A DNA stretch of 37,817 nucleotides from a virus. Shown in pieces: positions 6,790 through 16,441 of the stretch (positions are counted from its first letter, which is position 1; every line of letters begins with the position of its first letter). The stretch lies in the IMG/VR virus record IMGVR_UViG_3300037507_000290, positions 1 through 37,817 of that record; one strand, given 5' to 3'. Under the pieces are notes generated by a model that was not told the DNA's origin, searched no databases, and was given only the letters and a program-made list of their open reading frames with translations. Made by a program: the position numbers and the translations under genes.

Positions 6790-7920
6790 TTATACTCCAA
6801 ATCCCATAGCGCTTGCCAAGCCAGTAGCAAGGTCTCGTGAACCTTGAATCTTCCATTGTGCTTTTTCTGAATTAGGATGAAACTTAAGATAGGTTTCAAA
6901 GTCTGCAAAAGTTCCCATAGGAACCTTTCCTGCTGTTCCGTCTGGACGAAGGAACTTATCTAAATCAGGATTGTTCAAATCGATTGTTGATGGGTCTACT
7001 TCCCAATACTTCACCATACGATTAACGAATGGTTGTGCTAGGTCCATAACAGTCAGGTTAGGATTAGCCTTAAGTCTGTCAGCAAATAGTGGGTAAAGTT
7101 CTGCTGCCTTAGCGTTGAATTCTGTCTGTAGTTTGTCTAGGCTTAATTCGCCCTTTGTCAACTTGAGCGCATAGTCAGCAACTTCTTTGTCAGAGTACTC
7201 AAGACCATTGGACTTAAGTAATGATTGAAGGCTACCAATTTTGTTGATAACGCTACCTGGTAGCGTCTTAGGGTCAGCAACATTTACCTTTGCCCATAGA
7301 TAACTCTGAGCAAACTGCTTAGCATCAAACAGACCAGGTGTCTCAATGATACTGGTCGAGCCATCAGGATTGACAATAGTCTGCTTTACCTTGGCTCCAG
7401 CCTTAGCGGCTTCCTTTAACTTAGCAAAGAAGTCTGCTTTGTCTTGCTCGCCAAACTGACCAAAGGCACCTTCGGCAAATCCAAGTTCTCTTCCTACGCT
7501 GTCAAGGATTGCATCAGAGGTAATCTTGTCGTAGTTAGTATATGAGTGCGTTGCTCCGCTTTGCTTAGGAGCATTGTCTAACTGAATCTGTAGGACATCC
7601 CAGGGGGTCTGCTTCTTGCCTTCTTTGTAGGAGGCTACGGCTCCATCGATAATGTTATTGAATAGAGTCTTACGTGCAGCGTCGGTAGGTTGACGGTTCT
7701 GTACAGTAATGATGTACTGCGCTAGGGCAGCCTGTGCTCTTTCAGATAGTCTTGAGAAGGTACGCTTGACAACAGCAGAATCTTTCTTGACCAAGTTACC
7801 ATTCTTGTCTGGCATCCAAATGTAGTTAATGACCTTAGTAGAACCTTTGGTACCAAACTGACTGCGGACACCATCTGCATCGCCAGCAGGAATATCCCCT
7901 ACTTGTCTATATCTACTCAT
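6790..7920 (-). CDS. Putative internal virion / ejection protein (376 aa)
   Basis: 376 residues, mostly helical and soluble, with no signal peptide, membrane segment or catalytic motif I can identify. Segments such as RTFSRLSERAQAALAQYI, DKADFFAKLKEAAKAGAKVK and DVLQIQLDNAPKQSG suggest a helical bundle. Its start overlaps the end of the 1750-residue gene by 8 bases and its stop abuts the next ATG, so the three large proteins are made together. Position suggests a virion-internal or DNA-ejection role; this is inference from synteny with podoviruses. Confidence 0.55.
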   Translation of the reverse strand: MSRYRQVGDIPAGDADGVRSQFGTKGSTKVINYIWMPDKNGNLVKKDSAVVKRTFSRLSERAQAALAQYIITVQNRQPTDAARKTLFNNIIDGAVASYKEGKKQTPWDVLQIQLDNAPKQSGATHSYTNYDKITSDAILDSVGRELGFAEGAFGQFGEQDKADFFAKLKEAAKAGAKVKQTIVNPDGSTSIIETPGLFDAKQFAQSYLWAKVNVADPKTLPGSVINKIGSLQSLLKSNGLEYSDKEVADYALKLTKGELSLDKLQTEFNAKAAELYPLFADRLKANPNLTVMDLAQPFVNRMVKYWEVDPSTIDLNNPDLDKFLRPDGTAGKVPMGTFADFETYLKFHPNSEKAQWKIQGSRDLATGLASAMGFGV

Positions 7921-10900
7921 TGCCTACCTCTTTAAGTTGGTCTTTCAAGAAATATCTGTCAAATATGTCTGCAAGATTTGGGTCAAGTAAATCAATTACT
8001 GACTCGACATATTCGGTCCAAGCATCTTTTACTACAGTCTTGTATCCATCTGGAGCATCCTTCAGGAGTTTGGCATAGTCATCGCGGTACTTCATCATCG
8101 CTTTGGCGTGAACCCAGAACTGGCTATTACCGTGCTTAGACATAAACTTCTCATCTTTTAGTATCTGGGTTAGACCCCAGGCGTACTTGTAAGAACTATC
8201 TTCTCTTATTCCGCGCTTGTAAGTTCTTCCCCAGGCTGGACTATAATCAGATAGTTCTTTTGCATAATCCTGAAGTGCCTCTTGCAATACCTCGACAGAG
8301 GCATAACTCGCATAGCCTTTTTCTTTAGCCATCTTGTTGAGTTGGTCTTTGTAATTTGTATAGGCATCCCATACTCGACCAATCTCGATATCATTCTCAA
8401 CATCTTTGATTGACTTGAGTGGGAGATTCAGAGGGGTTCCGTCAGGAAGTTTAGTTCCTGGCTTGTTCAGGATTCGACTAATGTTAGGGTCAGATGCTGA
8501 ACCAATTAGGTCTGCAGTCATAAGACCGATTAGGTTTCTATCGAACTCACCTAGTTTGTTAGCAAGACCACGATTGTCTTCCCAAATTCGGCTATAACCT
8601 TCTACTGTAGCAACTGTGTATGCAGCCTTTGGCTTCAACTTAGCGCCAAAGTACAGACGTTCTCCATCAAAGGGTTTAGTTGCACCAAGAACGGCAGCGT
8701 GAGAATTGAGTTCTTCTAATGCTGCATTTGATGCGATTGTATCACTTAAGTCATAAGACTTGTACTTATCGTATGCTGCACGATAGTAGGTAGAGAATAT
8801 ACTGTCAGGACGCATATCAATTACAGCAGGGCTACCGATTGGTGAAGCAAACTGCCACAAGAATTTTTCTCTAAACTTTTTGCTAGCGTTCTTCTTGACA
8901 AGTTTCTCTGTAGGTTCTTTGCCGATACCCATCTCATATAGAGCCATCTGATAGTTCCACTCAGATGCGTAGGTGTTGAGCCATTCTCTATCACCCTCAT
9001 CGCCCGTTGCCCACATAAGGGCATTTCTTGCCCAGGCTGGGGTGAAGGTTCTAATTGCTGCATCACCTAAGTCAGGGTTGACTCCATAAGGGAATAAGTC
9101 CTCGTATGTATAACCTGGAATCTTTCCAAAGGTTTTGTCAATGCCTTCTCTAATAAGAGTGCTGGCTTCAGGCTTAAAACTTACTATGCCACCAACAAAG
9201 AGTGGGATTGAGTAAGCAGGTCCTGCAAAGTTGGCTAGGAAGTTAATAGCCCTAGTTCCTACTGTGATGCCCTTGCCATCATTGAGCCCAATCTCTTTAG
9301 TTCCTGGAAGGATTAGATGCTCGGCATCAAGGACATCATCAACTGGATTACCGTACTTGTCTACTCCGAAGGAGTTGTAAGTTCCATAGTATGAGTTCAA
9401 GAATCCTGCCATACGCTGTGGCGCTTTAGCAGTAAATCGGGTGTAACGATAGAAACCGCTGACTGATGCGGCTGGGAACGATAGCACTGTTCTCGCAGCA
9501 AAGATTGCTCGGTTCTGACGACGCACTGAGTAGAACGTCTTCTCAGCCTCTTGAACCATTTCGATTGCTGCAGCCCTGCGAACTGAGTTGACAGTTCCTG
9601 TGGTTATCTCATAGCCTTGTGCAGCAAGGGATTCAATCTTATCGATTGTTCGGTTGCGTAGTTCTACAGTACCCCAAGCCCAACGGATAGCATTTTCAGG
9701 TGCACCCATCTTAGCCCAGACTGCGCTGGTTGCCTTATCAAAAGCATCCATAAGTTCTTTTTGCTGAGCAATGGATGTTGAATACTGATTGTCCAATGGA
9801 TTGATTGGCGTCAATCTTTCCAACTTATCACCGAGTAATTGAGCAAGTTGATTGCTACGAACCTCGCCCGACAGGGCAGCAGCCTTGGATTCTAGTGTTG
9901 GTAGGTAACGATTGACATACGCAATCTGGTCATCAATCATATCTATAATCTCATTAGCATCACGACCAAAGTCTTCGGCGTAGGTCTTACCACCACGCTT
10001 CAGTCCCCACGTTGCAATGATTTCGTTACGAGTACGACCAGCAAGAATCTGGTCAATAAGTACATCGCCTCGCATATAGTTGTTGACTACATAAGCCAAC
10101 TCATCAAAATATAGTGGGTCATATACTGGAGTAATGCGGTTAGCGGTCTTACGACCAAGCATATCTACTCGGCTAGCAAAGGTTTTATCTCCAAGAAGTT
10201 CAATCTCACGTGTGTGACGGTTAGAGATTTCAGCCTTATAAGAAGTACCTAGGTGATTCTCGCTTTCAAGGCGAGGAATGTTAATGGTCTGTCCATTGCT
10301 TAAGACATAACCCTGTTCCTCTTGACGACCTTTGCGACGAATGCGACGATTATCAGCAACAGACCACTCATCGGCTAAAGCCTTGCGGGATGGACCCATC
10401 TCAACAAGAATCTTATCGATATCATCGTAAGCCTTCTTGACATTGAGGTTAAGTTTGTTTAAGTCAGGGGCTAGTGTATTGATATCACCAGCAGCCTTTG
10501 TAATGGCTAGTTCAGCAGCACTGATGTCAGATGCGTACTTAGGGTCATTTACTGACTTAAGATACTGGACTCGGCGTACTAAACCGTAGAGGCTAGGCAC
10601 TTCTTCACGCACAGTGTTGTACTCATCTGCACGGTCACGAGCCTTCTTCTCTAGGTTAGCGAGCAAACGCTCAGCCGCCCGTAGGTTTTCCTTGACAACA
10701 TCTAGATTATCTGCTCTGGTTACAGGGGAGCGCTTGCCAGTATTGACAAAGAACTCAACCCACTCAGATACAGCATAGTCAGCAATATCAACAGCCTTCT
10801 CAATCTGCTGTGTGTACTGTCTGTATTCTTCCTTAAGAGCCTTCTTGCGAGCAGCGCTCTTAATGTTAGCCTTATTAATCGCACCAAAGAATCTCTGTTG

Positions 10901-13165
10901 GTTATTGAATAGGCTGTTCTTTACAAGAGTCTCTGCGCTATCAGTTGCAAACTGTGAACCTAGTGACATAAAAGCAGCATTGACTGGTTCAAAGATAGAG
11001 TTCTTTGGAATATATGCAGGTCTTGCTAAGGCTGCAAAGGAGAATATCTTGTTACCAAACTCAAATGTTTCTCCACCAATTCGTGTAAAGGTATTGCTTC
11101 GAGGGTCAATAACACCCTTTACTCTGGCAACTTCCCTAACAATCTTGCCCATTGGAATCAATGGTGTGGCGTTAGCCAACTGACGCTGGGTCTGTGGGTT
11201 AACAATTACTCGGTAACCATTAGGGTCCATAGCGTATGAGTCGTTAGCCAAGTCATTATGGTAACGATTTACGGTTGACTTCATTTCATCAACGAATGCT
11301 TTAGCCTGAACGCGGCTGAGACCCATAGTGTTAAGGGTGTCGATAGAAACTTCGTCGCTCATTTTCTCAAAGAATGCTGCTCTTGCGCCATCAGTCTTCT
11401 GCTGCAATGCTTGGTCAATAATGTTACGACGGTATTCTGCTGCAGTTACTGTGGTTCCATCAGGTAGATTAACCTTGTTTGTGCCACGACGGAACAACTT
11501 AATGTCATCTAGCCAAGCATTGATTTCTTCAATAGCATCTGCTGGACGTAGACCTGAGTGGCTGATAATGCCACGAGGTAGTTTGCTGCCTGTAAAGTGA
11601 ATCAAGGCTGTGGCTGCGCCACCTCTACGACCACTACCAATGACGCGCTGGACAACTCCACCGACATTGCTGTAATCGCGGACCTCTGTTGCAGCACCAA
11701 ACTTCTGCTTTGTCTCACGAAGTTTTGCTACAGCGCTTCTGGCAATAGGTATCTCAGTTAAAGGAACTACTGGCTCGATTGGCTTGTACTTAGTACCAAG
11801 CATAAGCGGCTCAGGAAGAAACTGGTTGGTTGAGATATCAAACTGGTCGCGCATAAAGGCATCAAAGATATCTCTGGTCTCAGGTGTCTTGGCGATAGCA
11901 TCATCAAATGCTGCGCTCCAGCGCTCTTTAGCCTGACCATTGTATGAGCGATACTGACCAGTCTTCATAAAATCTGCAGTAATTTCGTCGGCTGCATTAG
12001 AGGCATACCACAAATCGTCTGACCTACGAGCATTGATAAGACGCTCAATAGCAGGGGCGTATCCTTTATCTGCAAGCAACAAATCCTTAACGAAGTTAGG
12101 GTCCTCTGTTTCCTTGACTAAGTTAGCCAAACGAGGGTTATTTGTATAAGGCTTAAGAATCTTATTGATTAAAACGATATCTTTGCTCTTTGCCATATTG
12201 ACGATATCGGTACCAAAAACAGTCTGTGTGTTACCAGAGATTTGGTCATCTGCTAACTTCTCTAGTTTAGCGATAGCATCAACATCATAAACATTAATCT
12301 TGTTACTTAAGCCAGCACTACGAGCGCCTGCCTTGAGTAGGCTAACAGAAGCATTGGCTGCGCCAACGATTGCTGCGTTACCAACAAGGAAATCTGTAAA
12401 TCCAGTTAACCATCTGCCCGTTGTGTTGTCAACGAAGTTAGCCTCAACATCCGCATCATCCCATAGGTTGACACGGTCAATATCAATACCACCATCTTCA
12501 AGGATGGAATCAGATATACCTGTGATGTGGAATGGATTAAGCAAAGACTTGGTTAGGGCTACGCCCAATGAAACATCTTTGCTGCGGTCATATGCAGTCT
12601 GTATATCGCTTAACTGAATACCTTTACCATAAGCATCATCTTTGAATAAAGGGCTATCTGGGTCAGTAAGAAGCGCTGCTGTGGAGATAGGGCGCTTGAT
12701 AAGCGGACTAAATACTTTTTCTTCTGCAATAATTGCAGCCTGTAACAATGGGTCAACAGGGATTGCAGCCTCTGCTGCAGTTTGAGCAGCATACTGAACC
12801 ATACCGTCTTTGAGTAGTTCATTGAGGTCGTTACCAGTTTCGCGGGCTACTTGTTCAGCGCCACGTGTAACACCAATCTGTGCTCCAGCCTTGAGTGCTG
12901 TACCGCCAACACCTGCTCCAGGTTGAATACCAAGAGCCTGAAAGGGTGCAGTTACGCCTCTACCTAGTGCGCCCGCTGCTTTGCCTAGTGGCTTCAGTAC
13001 GGGCTGTGCTACATCGATTACTTCTTTAGCAGCGCCAAGAACCTTCTTAGTATTTGATTCAAGATTTCTTTTGGCAATGCTGAAAGGTGACAAAGTATCA
13101 ACGACTTTTTGTGCGGCAGTTTTATCGCCGCCTAGAGCCTTCTTAAAATTATCCCAAAAAGCCAT
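7913..13165 (-). CDS. Giant virion protein (1750 aa), putative internal/ejection protein
   Basis: The largest gene, 14 percent of the window. The N-terminus (MAFWDNFKKALGGDKTAAQK) leads into an Ala/Gly-rich amphipathic region (KAAGALGRGVTAPFQALG). The rest is helical and charged with long coiled-coil-like stretches (LRAAERLLANLEKKARDRAD). A moderately hydrophobic patch (INFLANFAGPAYSIPLFVGG) lies around residue 1300 and could insert into a membrane. No Walker, lysozyme or peptidase motif was recognised. The absence of tail-tube and assembly chaperone genes argues against a tape measure, and the context favours a giant podoviral ejection protein that forms the channel or carries DNA through the envelope (inference). 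Confidence 0.6.
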   Translation of the reverse strand: MAFWDNFKKALGGDKTAAQKVVDTLSPFSIAKRNLESNTKKVLGAAKEVIDVAQPVLKPLGKAAGALGRGVTAPFQALGIQPGAGVGGTALKAGAQIGVTRGAEQVARETGNDLNELLKDGMVQYAAQTAAEAAIPVDPLLQAAIIAEEKVFSPLIKRPISTAALLTDPDSPLFKDDAYGKGIQLSDIQTAYDRSKDVSLGVALTKSLLNPFHITGISDSILEDGGIDIDRVNLWDDADVEANFVDNTTGRWLTGFTDFLVGNAAIVGAANASVSLLKAGARSAGLSNKINVYDVDAIAKLEKLADDQISGNTQTVFGTDIVNMAKSKDIVLINKILKPYTNNPRLANLVKETEDPNFVKDLLLADKGYAPAIERLINARRSDDLWYASNAADEITADFMKTGQYRSYNGQAKERWSAAFDDAIAKTPETRDIFDAFMRDQFDISTNQFLPEPLMLGTKYKPIEPVVPLTEIPIARSAVAKLRETKQKFGAATEVRDYSNVGGVVQRVIGSGRRGGAATALIHFTGSKLPRGIISHSGLRPADAIEEINAWLDDIKLFRRGTNKVNLPDGTTVTAAEYRRNIIDQALQQKTDGARAAFFEKMSDEVSIDTLNTMGLSRVQAKAFVDEMKSTVNRYHNDLANDSYAMDPNGYRVIVNPQTQRQLANATPLIPMGKIVREVARVKGVIDPRSNTFTRIGGETFEFGNKIFSFAALARPAYIPKNSIFEPVNAAFMSLGSQFATDSAETLVKNSLFNNQQRFFGAINKANIKSAARKKALKEEYRQYTQQIEKAVDIADYAVSEWVEFFVNTGKRSPVTRADNLDVVKENLRAAERLLANLEKKARDRADEYNTVREEVPSLYGLVRRVQYLKSVNDPKYASDISAAELAITKAAGDINTLAPDLNKLNLNVKKAYDDIDKILVEMGPSRKALADEWSVADNRRIRRKGRQEEQGYVLSNGQTINIPRLESENHLGTSYKAEISNRHTREIELLGDKTFASRVDMLGRKTANRITPVYDPLYFDELAYVVNNYMRGDVLIDQILAGRTRNEIIATWGLKRGGKTYAEDFGRDANEIIDMIDDQIAYVNRYLPTLESKAAALSGEVRSNQLAQLLGDKLERLTPINPLDNQYSTSIAQQKELMDAFDKATSAVWAKMGAPENAIRWAWGTVELRNRTIDKIESLAAQGYEITTGTVNSVRRAAAIEMVQEAEKTFYSVRRQNRAIFAARTVLSFPAASVSGFYRYTRFTAKAPQRMAGFLNSYYGTYNSFGVDKYGNPVDDVLDAEHLILPGTKEIGLNDGKGITVGTRAINFLANFAGPAYSIPLFVGGIVSFKPEASTLIREGIDKTFGKIPGYTYEDLFPYGVNPDLGDAAIRTFTPAWARNALMWATGDEGDREWLNTYASEWNYQMALYEMGIGKEPTEKLVKKNASKKFREKFLWQFASPIGSPAVIDMRPDSIFSTYYRAAYDKYKSYDLSDTIASNAALEELNSHAAVLGATKPFDGERLYFGAKLKPKAAYTVATVEGYSRIWEDNRGLANKLGEFDRNLIGLMTADLIGSASDPNISRILNKPGTKLPDGTPLNLPLKSIKDVENDIEIGRVWDAYTNYKDQLNKMAKEKGYASYASVEVLQEALQDYAKELSDYSPAWGRTYKRGIREDSSYKYAWGLTQILKDEKFMSKHGNSQFWVHAKAMMKYRDDYAKLLKDAPDGYKTVVKDAWTEYVESVIDLLDPNLADIFDRYFLKDQLKEVGNE

Positions 13166-13372
13166 TTAGAACTCCAAATACTCTGGGTTAAAGTTAGAAG
13201 GTTCTCCGCCTTTAACGTCTTGTCCTGTAATTTCTCTAATAAAATTATCTCTGTCAGTTGGTGATTGCCAAGGAACCATCGACAACATAAGAGCAATGTC
13301 AAAGTTTTCGTAGCCTAGTGAATTACCAAACTTGTCTAGGTGGTCGAATAAAGTATTCTCCATCCATTGCAT
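13166..13372 (-). CDS. Small late protein (68 aa), unknown
   Basis: 68 residues (MQWMENTLFDHLDKFGNSLG) with an acidic, partly hydrophobic composition and DIALMLSMVPWQSPTDRDNF in the middle. The TAA stop abuts the ATG of the giant virion protein and the start overlaps the upstream stop region. A second ATG three codons in (MENTLF) is possible. No family recognised; it could be a chaperone or minor component of the large virion proteins it precedes. Confidence 0.65.
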   Translation of the reverse strand: MQWMENTLFDHLDKFGNSLGYENFDIALMLSMVPWQSPTDRDNFIREITGQDVKGGEPSNFNPEYLEF

Positions 13373-13872
13373 TACATTAACTCCCTCATAAGAGCATTAA
13401 CCATTCTCTTGTATGAGTCTGGGGCTCCAGGAATACGTGCTGCATTAAGTAAGTCAGGCAGATAACGCTTGACAAGTTCTACGTTCTCAATCTGACGGCT
13501 GCTTGGGTTAAGACTTGGTGGGATAACTTCACTGCCACGTCCTGAACCGAAATCTACGCCATCGGATATTGGGAGGAACTCTGTTGGCTCTGAATCAAGT
13601 GGTTCAATTTGGCTAAGCAACTGAGACATATCTGGTCTTGGCATCGCTGCTGCTGGATTGGCAGCGTTGGCTGTTGTAGATACGTTGCCACCTTCGCTAA
13701 TCTGTTGTGCCATAGCCGTATTTTCTCCTTGTGCAAATCCAGATGGACGAAGTTGCGTAGCCTTTGCTACCTTCTGCGCCACAAATCTTCCTGACTGACC
13801 ATTACCACCATTAGGAGACACAGTCATTGGGTCGTTCTGTGATGCAGTAGGGCGAAATCCTCCGCTAACCAT
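13372..13872 (-). CDS. Late-cluster hypothetical protein (166 aa)
   Basis: 166 residues. The first 115 or so are low-complexity, rich in Ser, Gly, Asn, Pro and Gln and probably disordered (NPAAAMPRPDMSQLLSQIEP). The last 50 form a helical segment (NVELVKRYLPDLLNAAR, RMVNALMRELM). Such a disordered arm with a short helical tail fits a capsid-lumen or assembly protein. The start shares the TAATG junction with the upstream gene. No family is recognised. Confidence 0.65.
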   Translation of the reverse strand: MVSGGFRPTASQNDPMTVSPNGGNGQSGRFVAQKVAKATQLRPSGFAQGENTAMAQQISEGGNVSTTANAANPAAAMPRPDMSQLLSQIEPLDSEPTEFLPISDGVDFGSGRGSEVIPPSLNPSSRQIENVELVKRYLPDLLNAARIPGAPDSYKRMVNALMRELM

Positions 13873-14099
13873 TACTTCTCCTCTGGTGTATATGAATATT
13901 CTTCAGCGCTAAGTAACATACCTTTGGCTAACCAAGGGTTCATATTGTCACTTACGTCTGTCATTAGATAACGAGTGCCTTCAAAGTCGGACCACTCGCT
14001 AACAAGAACCCATCCTGTACAGATTTGGCTCTCTGAATCTTCTAGTTCTTCAGCAAGAATCCTCATTGCCTTTTCTATGGCATCGTTAAACTTACTCAT
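13872..14099 (-). CDS. Small late protein (75 aa), unknown
   Basis: 75 residues, acidic, with an N-terminal helix (FNDAIEKAMRILAEELEDSE) and a strand-rich middle (GWVLVSEWSDFEGTRYLMTD). The ATG overlaps the stop of the Ntn-hydrolase gene as ATGA, so the two proteins are likely made in fixed ratio. It may partner with the hydrolase, but this is only position. No family recognised. Confidence 0.65.
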   Translation of the reverse strand: MSKFNDAIEKAMRILAEELEDSESQICTGWVLVSEWSDFEGTRYLMTDVSDNMNPWLAKGMLLSAEEYSYTPEEK

Positions 14100-14632
14100 T
14101 TGTGCTGAATCTCCTGATAAAAAGGAGGAGCAGAGTAAGCACTTACCTTAGATGCTATCTCCATCGCATCAAGTGGGTCAGCACCTGCATACAATGCGCC
14201 CAATGCGAAAGGACCGCCGCTACCTATAGCGTACATATTGTCTTCGCTCTTCATAACCGACAGGTCTTCGTCGATATCAAAAATTTCTCCACCGACTGAA
14301 ATCAGGAACTGGAATCTCATTCCGTCTTTTTTGTCTTCATCAAAGTTATAACCATTATCAATCAAGCATTTGCGTAATGATGGCATTACCTTGGTAATCA
14401 TAAAGCGGTAGATATCTTTCTTATCTTTCGCTGTAAACTGTGGTGGTACCCAGATATTCTGTGCGATATCACACGGACCAACTTCTCCAGCGCCAGCGAT
14501 AAGTACCGCACCGCGTTGAGCAATCTTCTTCATTACCTTGTGAGCGTATATACGACCTGAATCATCGGTTACGCGGCTATCAGCAACAAGAATGCTGTGG
14601 TCATCATATTCAATTCCAATAATCGTTGTCAC
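14096..14632 (-). CDS. Proteasome-beta/HslV-like Ntn-hydrolase
   Basis: 178 residues. The start is GTG (14630-14632) behind AGGAGG, giving (M)TTIIGIEYDDHSILVADSR. Removal of Met would expose Thr1, the nucleophile of proteasomal and HslV proteases. Asp17 and Arg19 (ADSR), a Lys pair at 34-35 equivalent to Lys33, AGAGEVG (Gly47 region) and IGSGGPFALGAL (Ser129 loop) are all present, so the catalytic set looks intact. No ATPase partner gene is in the window. Located right after the portal, where a prohead maturation protease often sits. Alternatives are degradation of host proteins or mimicry of the actinobacterial proteasome. Fold assignment is confident; role is inference. Confidence 0.85.
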   Translation of the reverse strand: MTTIIGIEYDDHSILVADSRVTDDSGRIYAHKVMKKIAQRGAVLIAGAGEVGPCDIAQNIWVPPQFTAKDKKDIYRFMITKVMPSLRKCLIDNGYNFDEDKKDGMRFQFLISVGGEIFDIDEDLSVMKSEDNMYAIGSGGPFALGALYAGADPLDAMEIASKVSAYSAPPFYQEIQHK

Positions 14633-14647
14633 GTGTCCCCTCCTTGA

Positions 14648-16435
14648 TTATCGTCGTCGAATAGTTCTTACGCTTGCGTTCGCTTCTCCTCCGCCTGAAA
14701 GGCTGGATAAAAGGCTAAGAATGTCTGGTGCTCCTGCTGCTGGTGGTACTTCTGGTCCACCTTCCATAGGAAGAGCGCCTTCTGCTGGTGCACCTAAGGG
14801 AGCAGGGGACGGTTGCTCAACCATTTCAGGCATAGCCCCAGCAGAAGGAACCTGCTCTGCAGGTGCGAATGATTCTTCAATCGCATCTTCAAGTGCTACA
14901 CCCTTCTGGCGAGCCTTAATGACTGCAGCAATTTTGCGAACAACATCAGAGGCATCTGCCCCTTGTGTTGCCATTGCAGGAATCGCTTGAGTATATGCAG
15001 TCAAAGAGCCGAGCAAGGCTTGGCGCATATTCTCAACTTCAATCTTTTCTAATTCTTGTGTGACGTTTACTGTGAATGGAAGTTCACGCATTGCTAGGTC
15101 TTTGGAGATAAGTCCTCCACCAAGAGCCTGTAGCATAAAGATAAGACCCTGTGCTGGGTTAAGACCTGCAAGCATTCCATAACGGACATCAGCACTATAG
15201 TCGCCCTTGATATCTTTGCGTGGGCTGTAGGTGATTTCGTATGGTGAACCAGAGTCAACGCCACGAATGGTCTTGACATCTGGGAAAATCTTCTCGTCTA
15301 CTTCAAAACAAATCTGAATTACATCACGTAGTGCGCTAGCAAAGATTGCTTGAGCGGACTTAACTTGGGTATCAAAGGCACCCATAAGAGCCTGCACACC
15401 TTGTCCTGTGACAACTGATGCGTCAATGTTTCCTGTACGTCCCTCAGGATAACGTGCGCCCACACGCATTTCTTGATTGAGCAACGTTTGCTCGGTGAAT
15501 GCGCCTTGTGGCAAGGTGAGTTCTACGCGACGTACGCCTGCTGGATTGTTTGTGCGGATAACCGCATCTCCACCAAGCATAAGTTCTTGTACGTCGGAAG
15601 GAAGAACGATTGGAGCCTGTACAGATTTCTCTGCTGCTTCCATTGCCAAAAGAGCAAAGCGGTTGCGTAGCAACTGAATACCAATGATGTCATCGAACTG
15701 ACCACGCATTTCACCATCGACAGATGGTTTACGTGCACAAACAATCATCATCTTGCCTAGTGGATTCTTGGCTGTTGAAAGAACCAAGTTGCCCTTTGTA
15801 GGTAGATATACGATTGATTGGTCTTTGTCGTAGTAGCGAATCATCTCAACCTGTTGAGTTAAGTCTTGCTCATAGCGAAGTTTGCCGAGCAACTCATACT
15901 CAAATTCGGGAAATAGTGAGACAAGTTCACCAAGTGTCATTGTGTATCGTTTTGCAAAAGCAACGCAGCGTCCGTAGCGGTCAAACTCAGGGTAAGCACC
16001 TATTGGGTTTTCTAGGCGGATGCGTGGCAGTTTTGCTTCCTCGTCCAGTTCAATGATGAATGGGAGGAAACCGTATGTGAGGTACCAGTCGGCACCTTGG
16101 TACATCTGTACAGATAAATCAGAGTGAGCAAAATAATTAGAGGCAATGCGAGTACGTGTATCAGCAAACTTACGAGCCCTATCAGAAACCGAATTCGCCG
16201 CGTTACAGTTAACCGCTGGTAGTGGTGCCATAACCTCTGAGAGGTCTCGCGCCACAATATCCACAAAATTTGCAACGACATTGGCATCTACTCCGTCTGG
16301 AAAGAAATCAGGATAGACGGTAGAAATCTGACCCTTACGTACAGCAAGGACGTCAAGATTGCGAGAGTCCCTGTCTGCAGCGCGATAGCGCAGAGATTCA
16401 ACTCTTGCTGCTACCTGTTCGATTGAGAGTGCCAT
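14648..16435 (-). CDS. Portal protein
   Basis: 595 residues. It follows the terminase gene by six bases and has the helical, charged pattern of portals: an N-terminal LRYRAADRDSRNLDVLAVRK, a stem/clip region with ENPIGAYPEFDRYGRCVAFA, and GQGVQALMGAFDTQVKSAQA in the long-helix region. The C-terminal 60 or so residues (from about 530) are Pro/Ala/Gly-rich and probably disordered, facing the capsid lumen. The portal forms the dodecameric ring through which DNA is packaged. Assignment rests on size, order (terminase, portal, protease, scaffold, capsid) and overall pattern. Confidence 0.82.
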   Translation of the reverse strand: MALSIEQVAARVESLRYRAADRDSRNLDVLAVRKGQISTVYPDFFPDGVDANVVANFVDIVARDLSEVMAPLPAVNCNAANSVSDRARKFADTRTRIASNYFAHSDLSVQMYQGADWYLTYGFLPFIIELDEEAKLPRIRLENPIGAYPEFDRYGRCVAFAKRYTMTLGELVSLFPEFEYELLGKLRYEQDLTQQVEMIRYYDKDQSIVYLPTKGNLVLSTAKNPLGKMMIVCARKPSVDGEMRGQFDDIIGIQLLRNRFALLAMEAAEKSVQAPIVLPSDVQELMLGGDAVIRTNNPAGVRRVELTLPQGAFTEQTLLNQEMRVGARYPEGRTGNIDASVVTGQGVQALMGAFDTQVKSAQAIFASALRDVIQICFEVDEKIFPDVKTIRGVDSGSPYEITYSPRKDIKGDYSADVRYGMLAGLNPAQGLIFMLQALGGGLISKDLAMRELPFTVNVTQELEKIEVENMRQALLGSLTAYTQAIPAMATQGADASDVVRKIAAVIKARQKGVALEDAIEESFAPAEQVPSAGAMPEMVEQPSPAPLGAPAEGALPMEGGPEVPPAAGAPDILSLLSSLSGGGEANASVRTIRRR

Positions 16436-16441
16436 AGTTTC

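Noticed and set aside
7913-13165. 1750-residue protein as a tape measure of a long tail
   Set aside because: No major tail, tube or frameshifted tail-assembly chaperone genes are present, and it lies before the scaffold and capsid genes, not after tail genes. Still not fully excluded.
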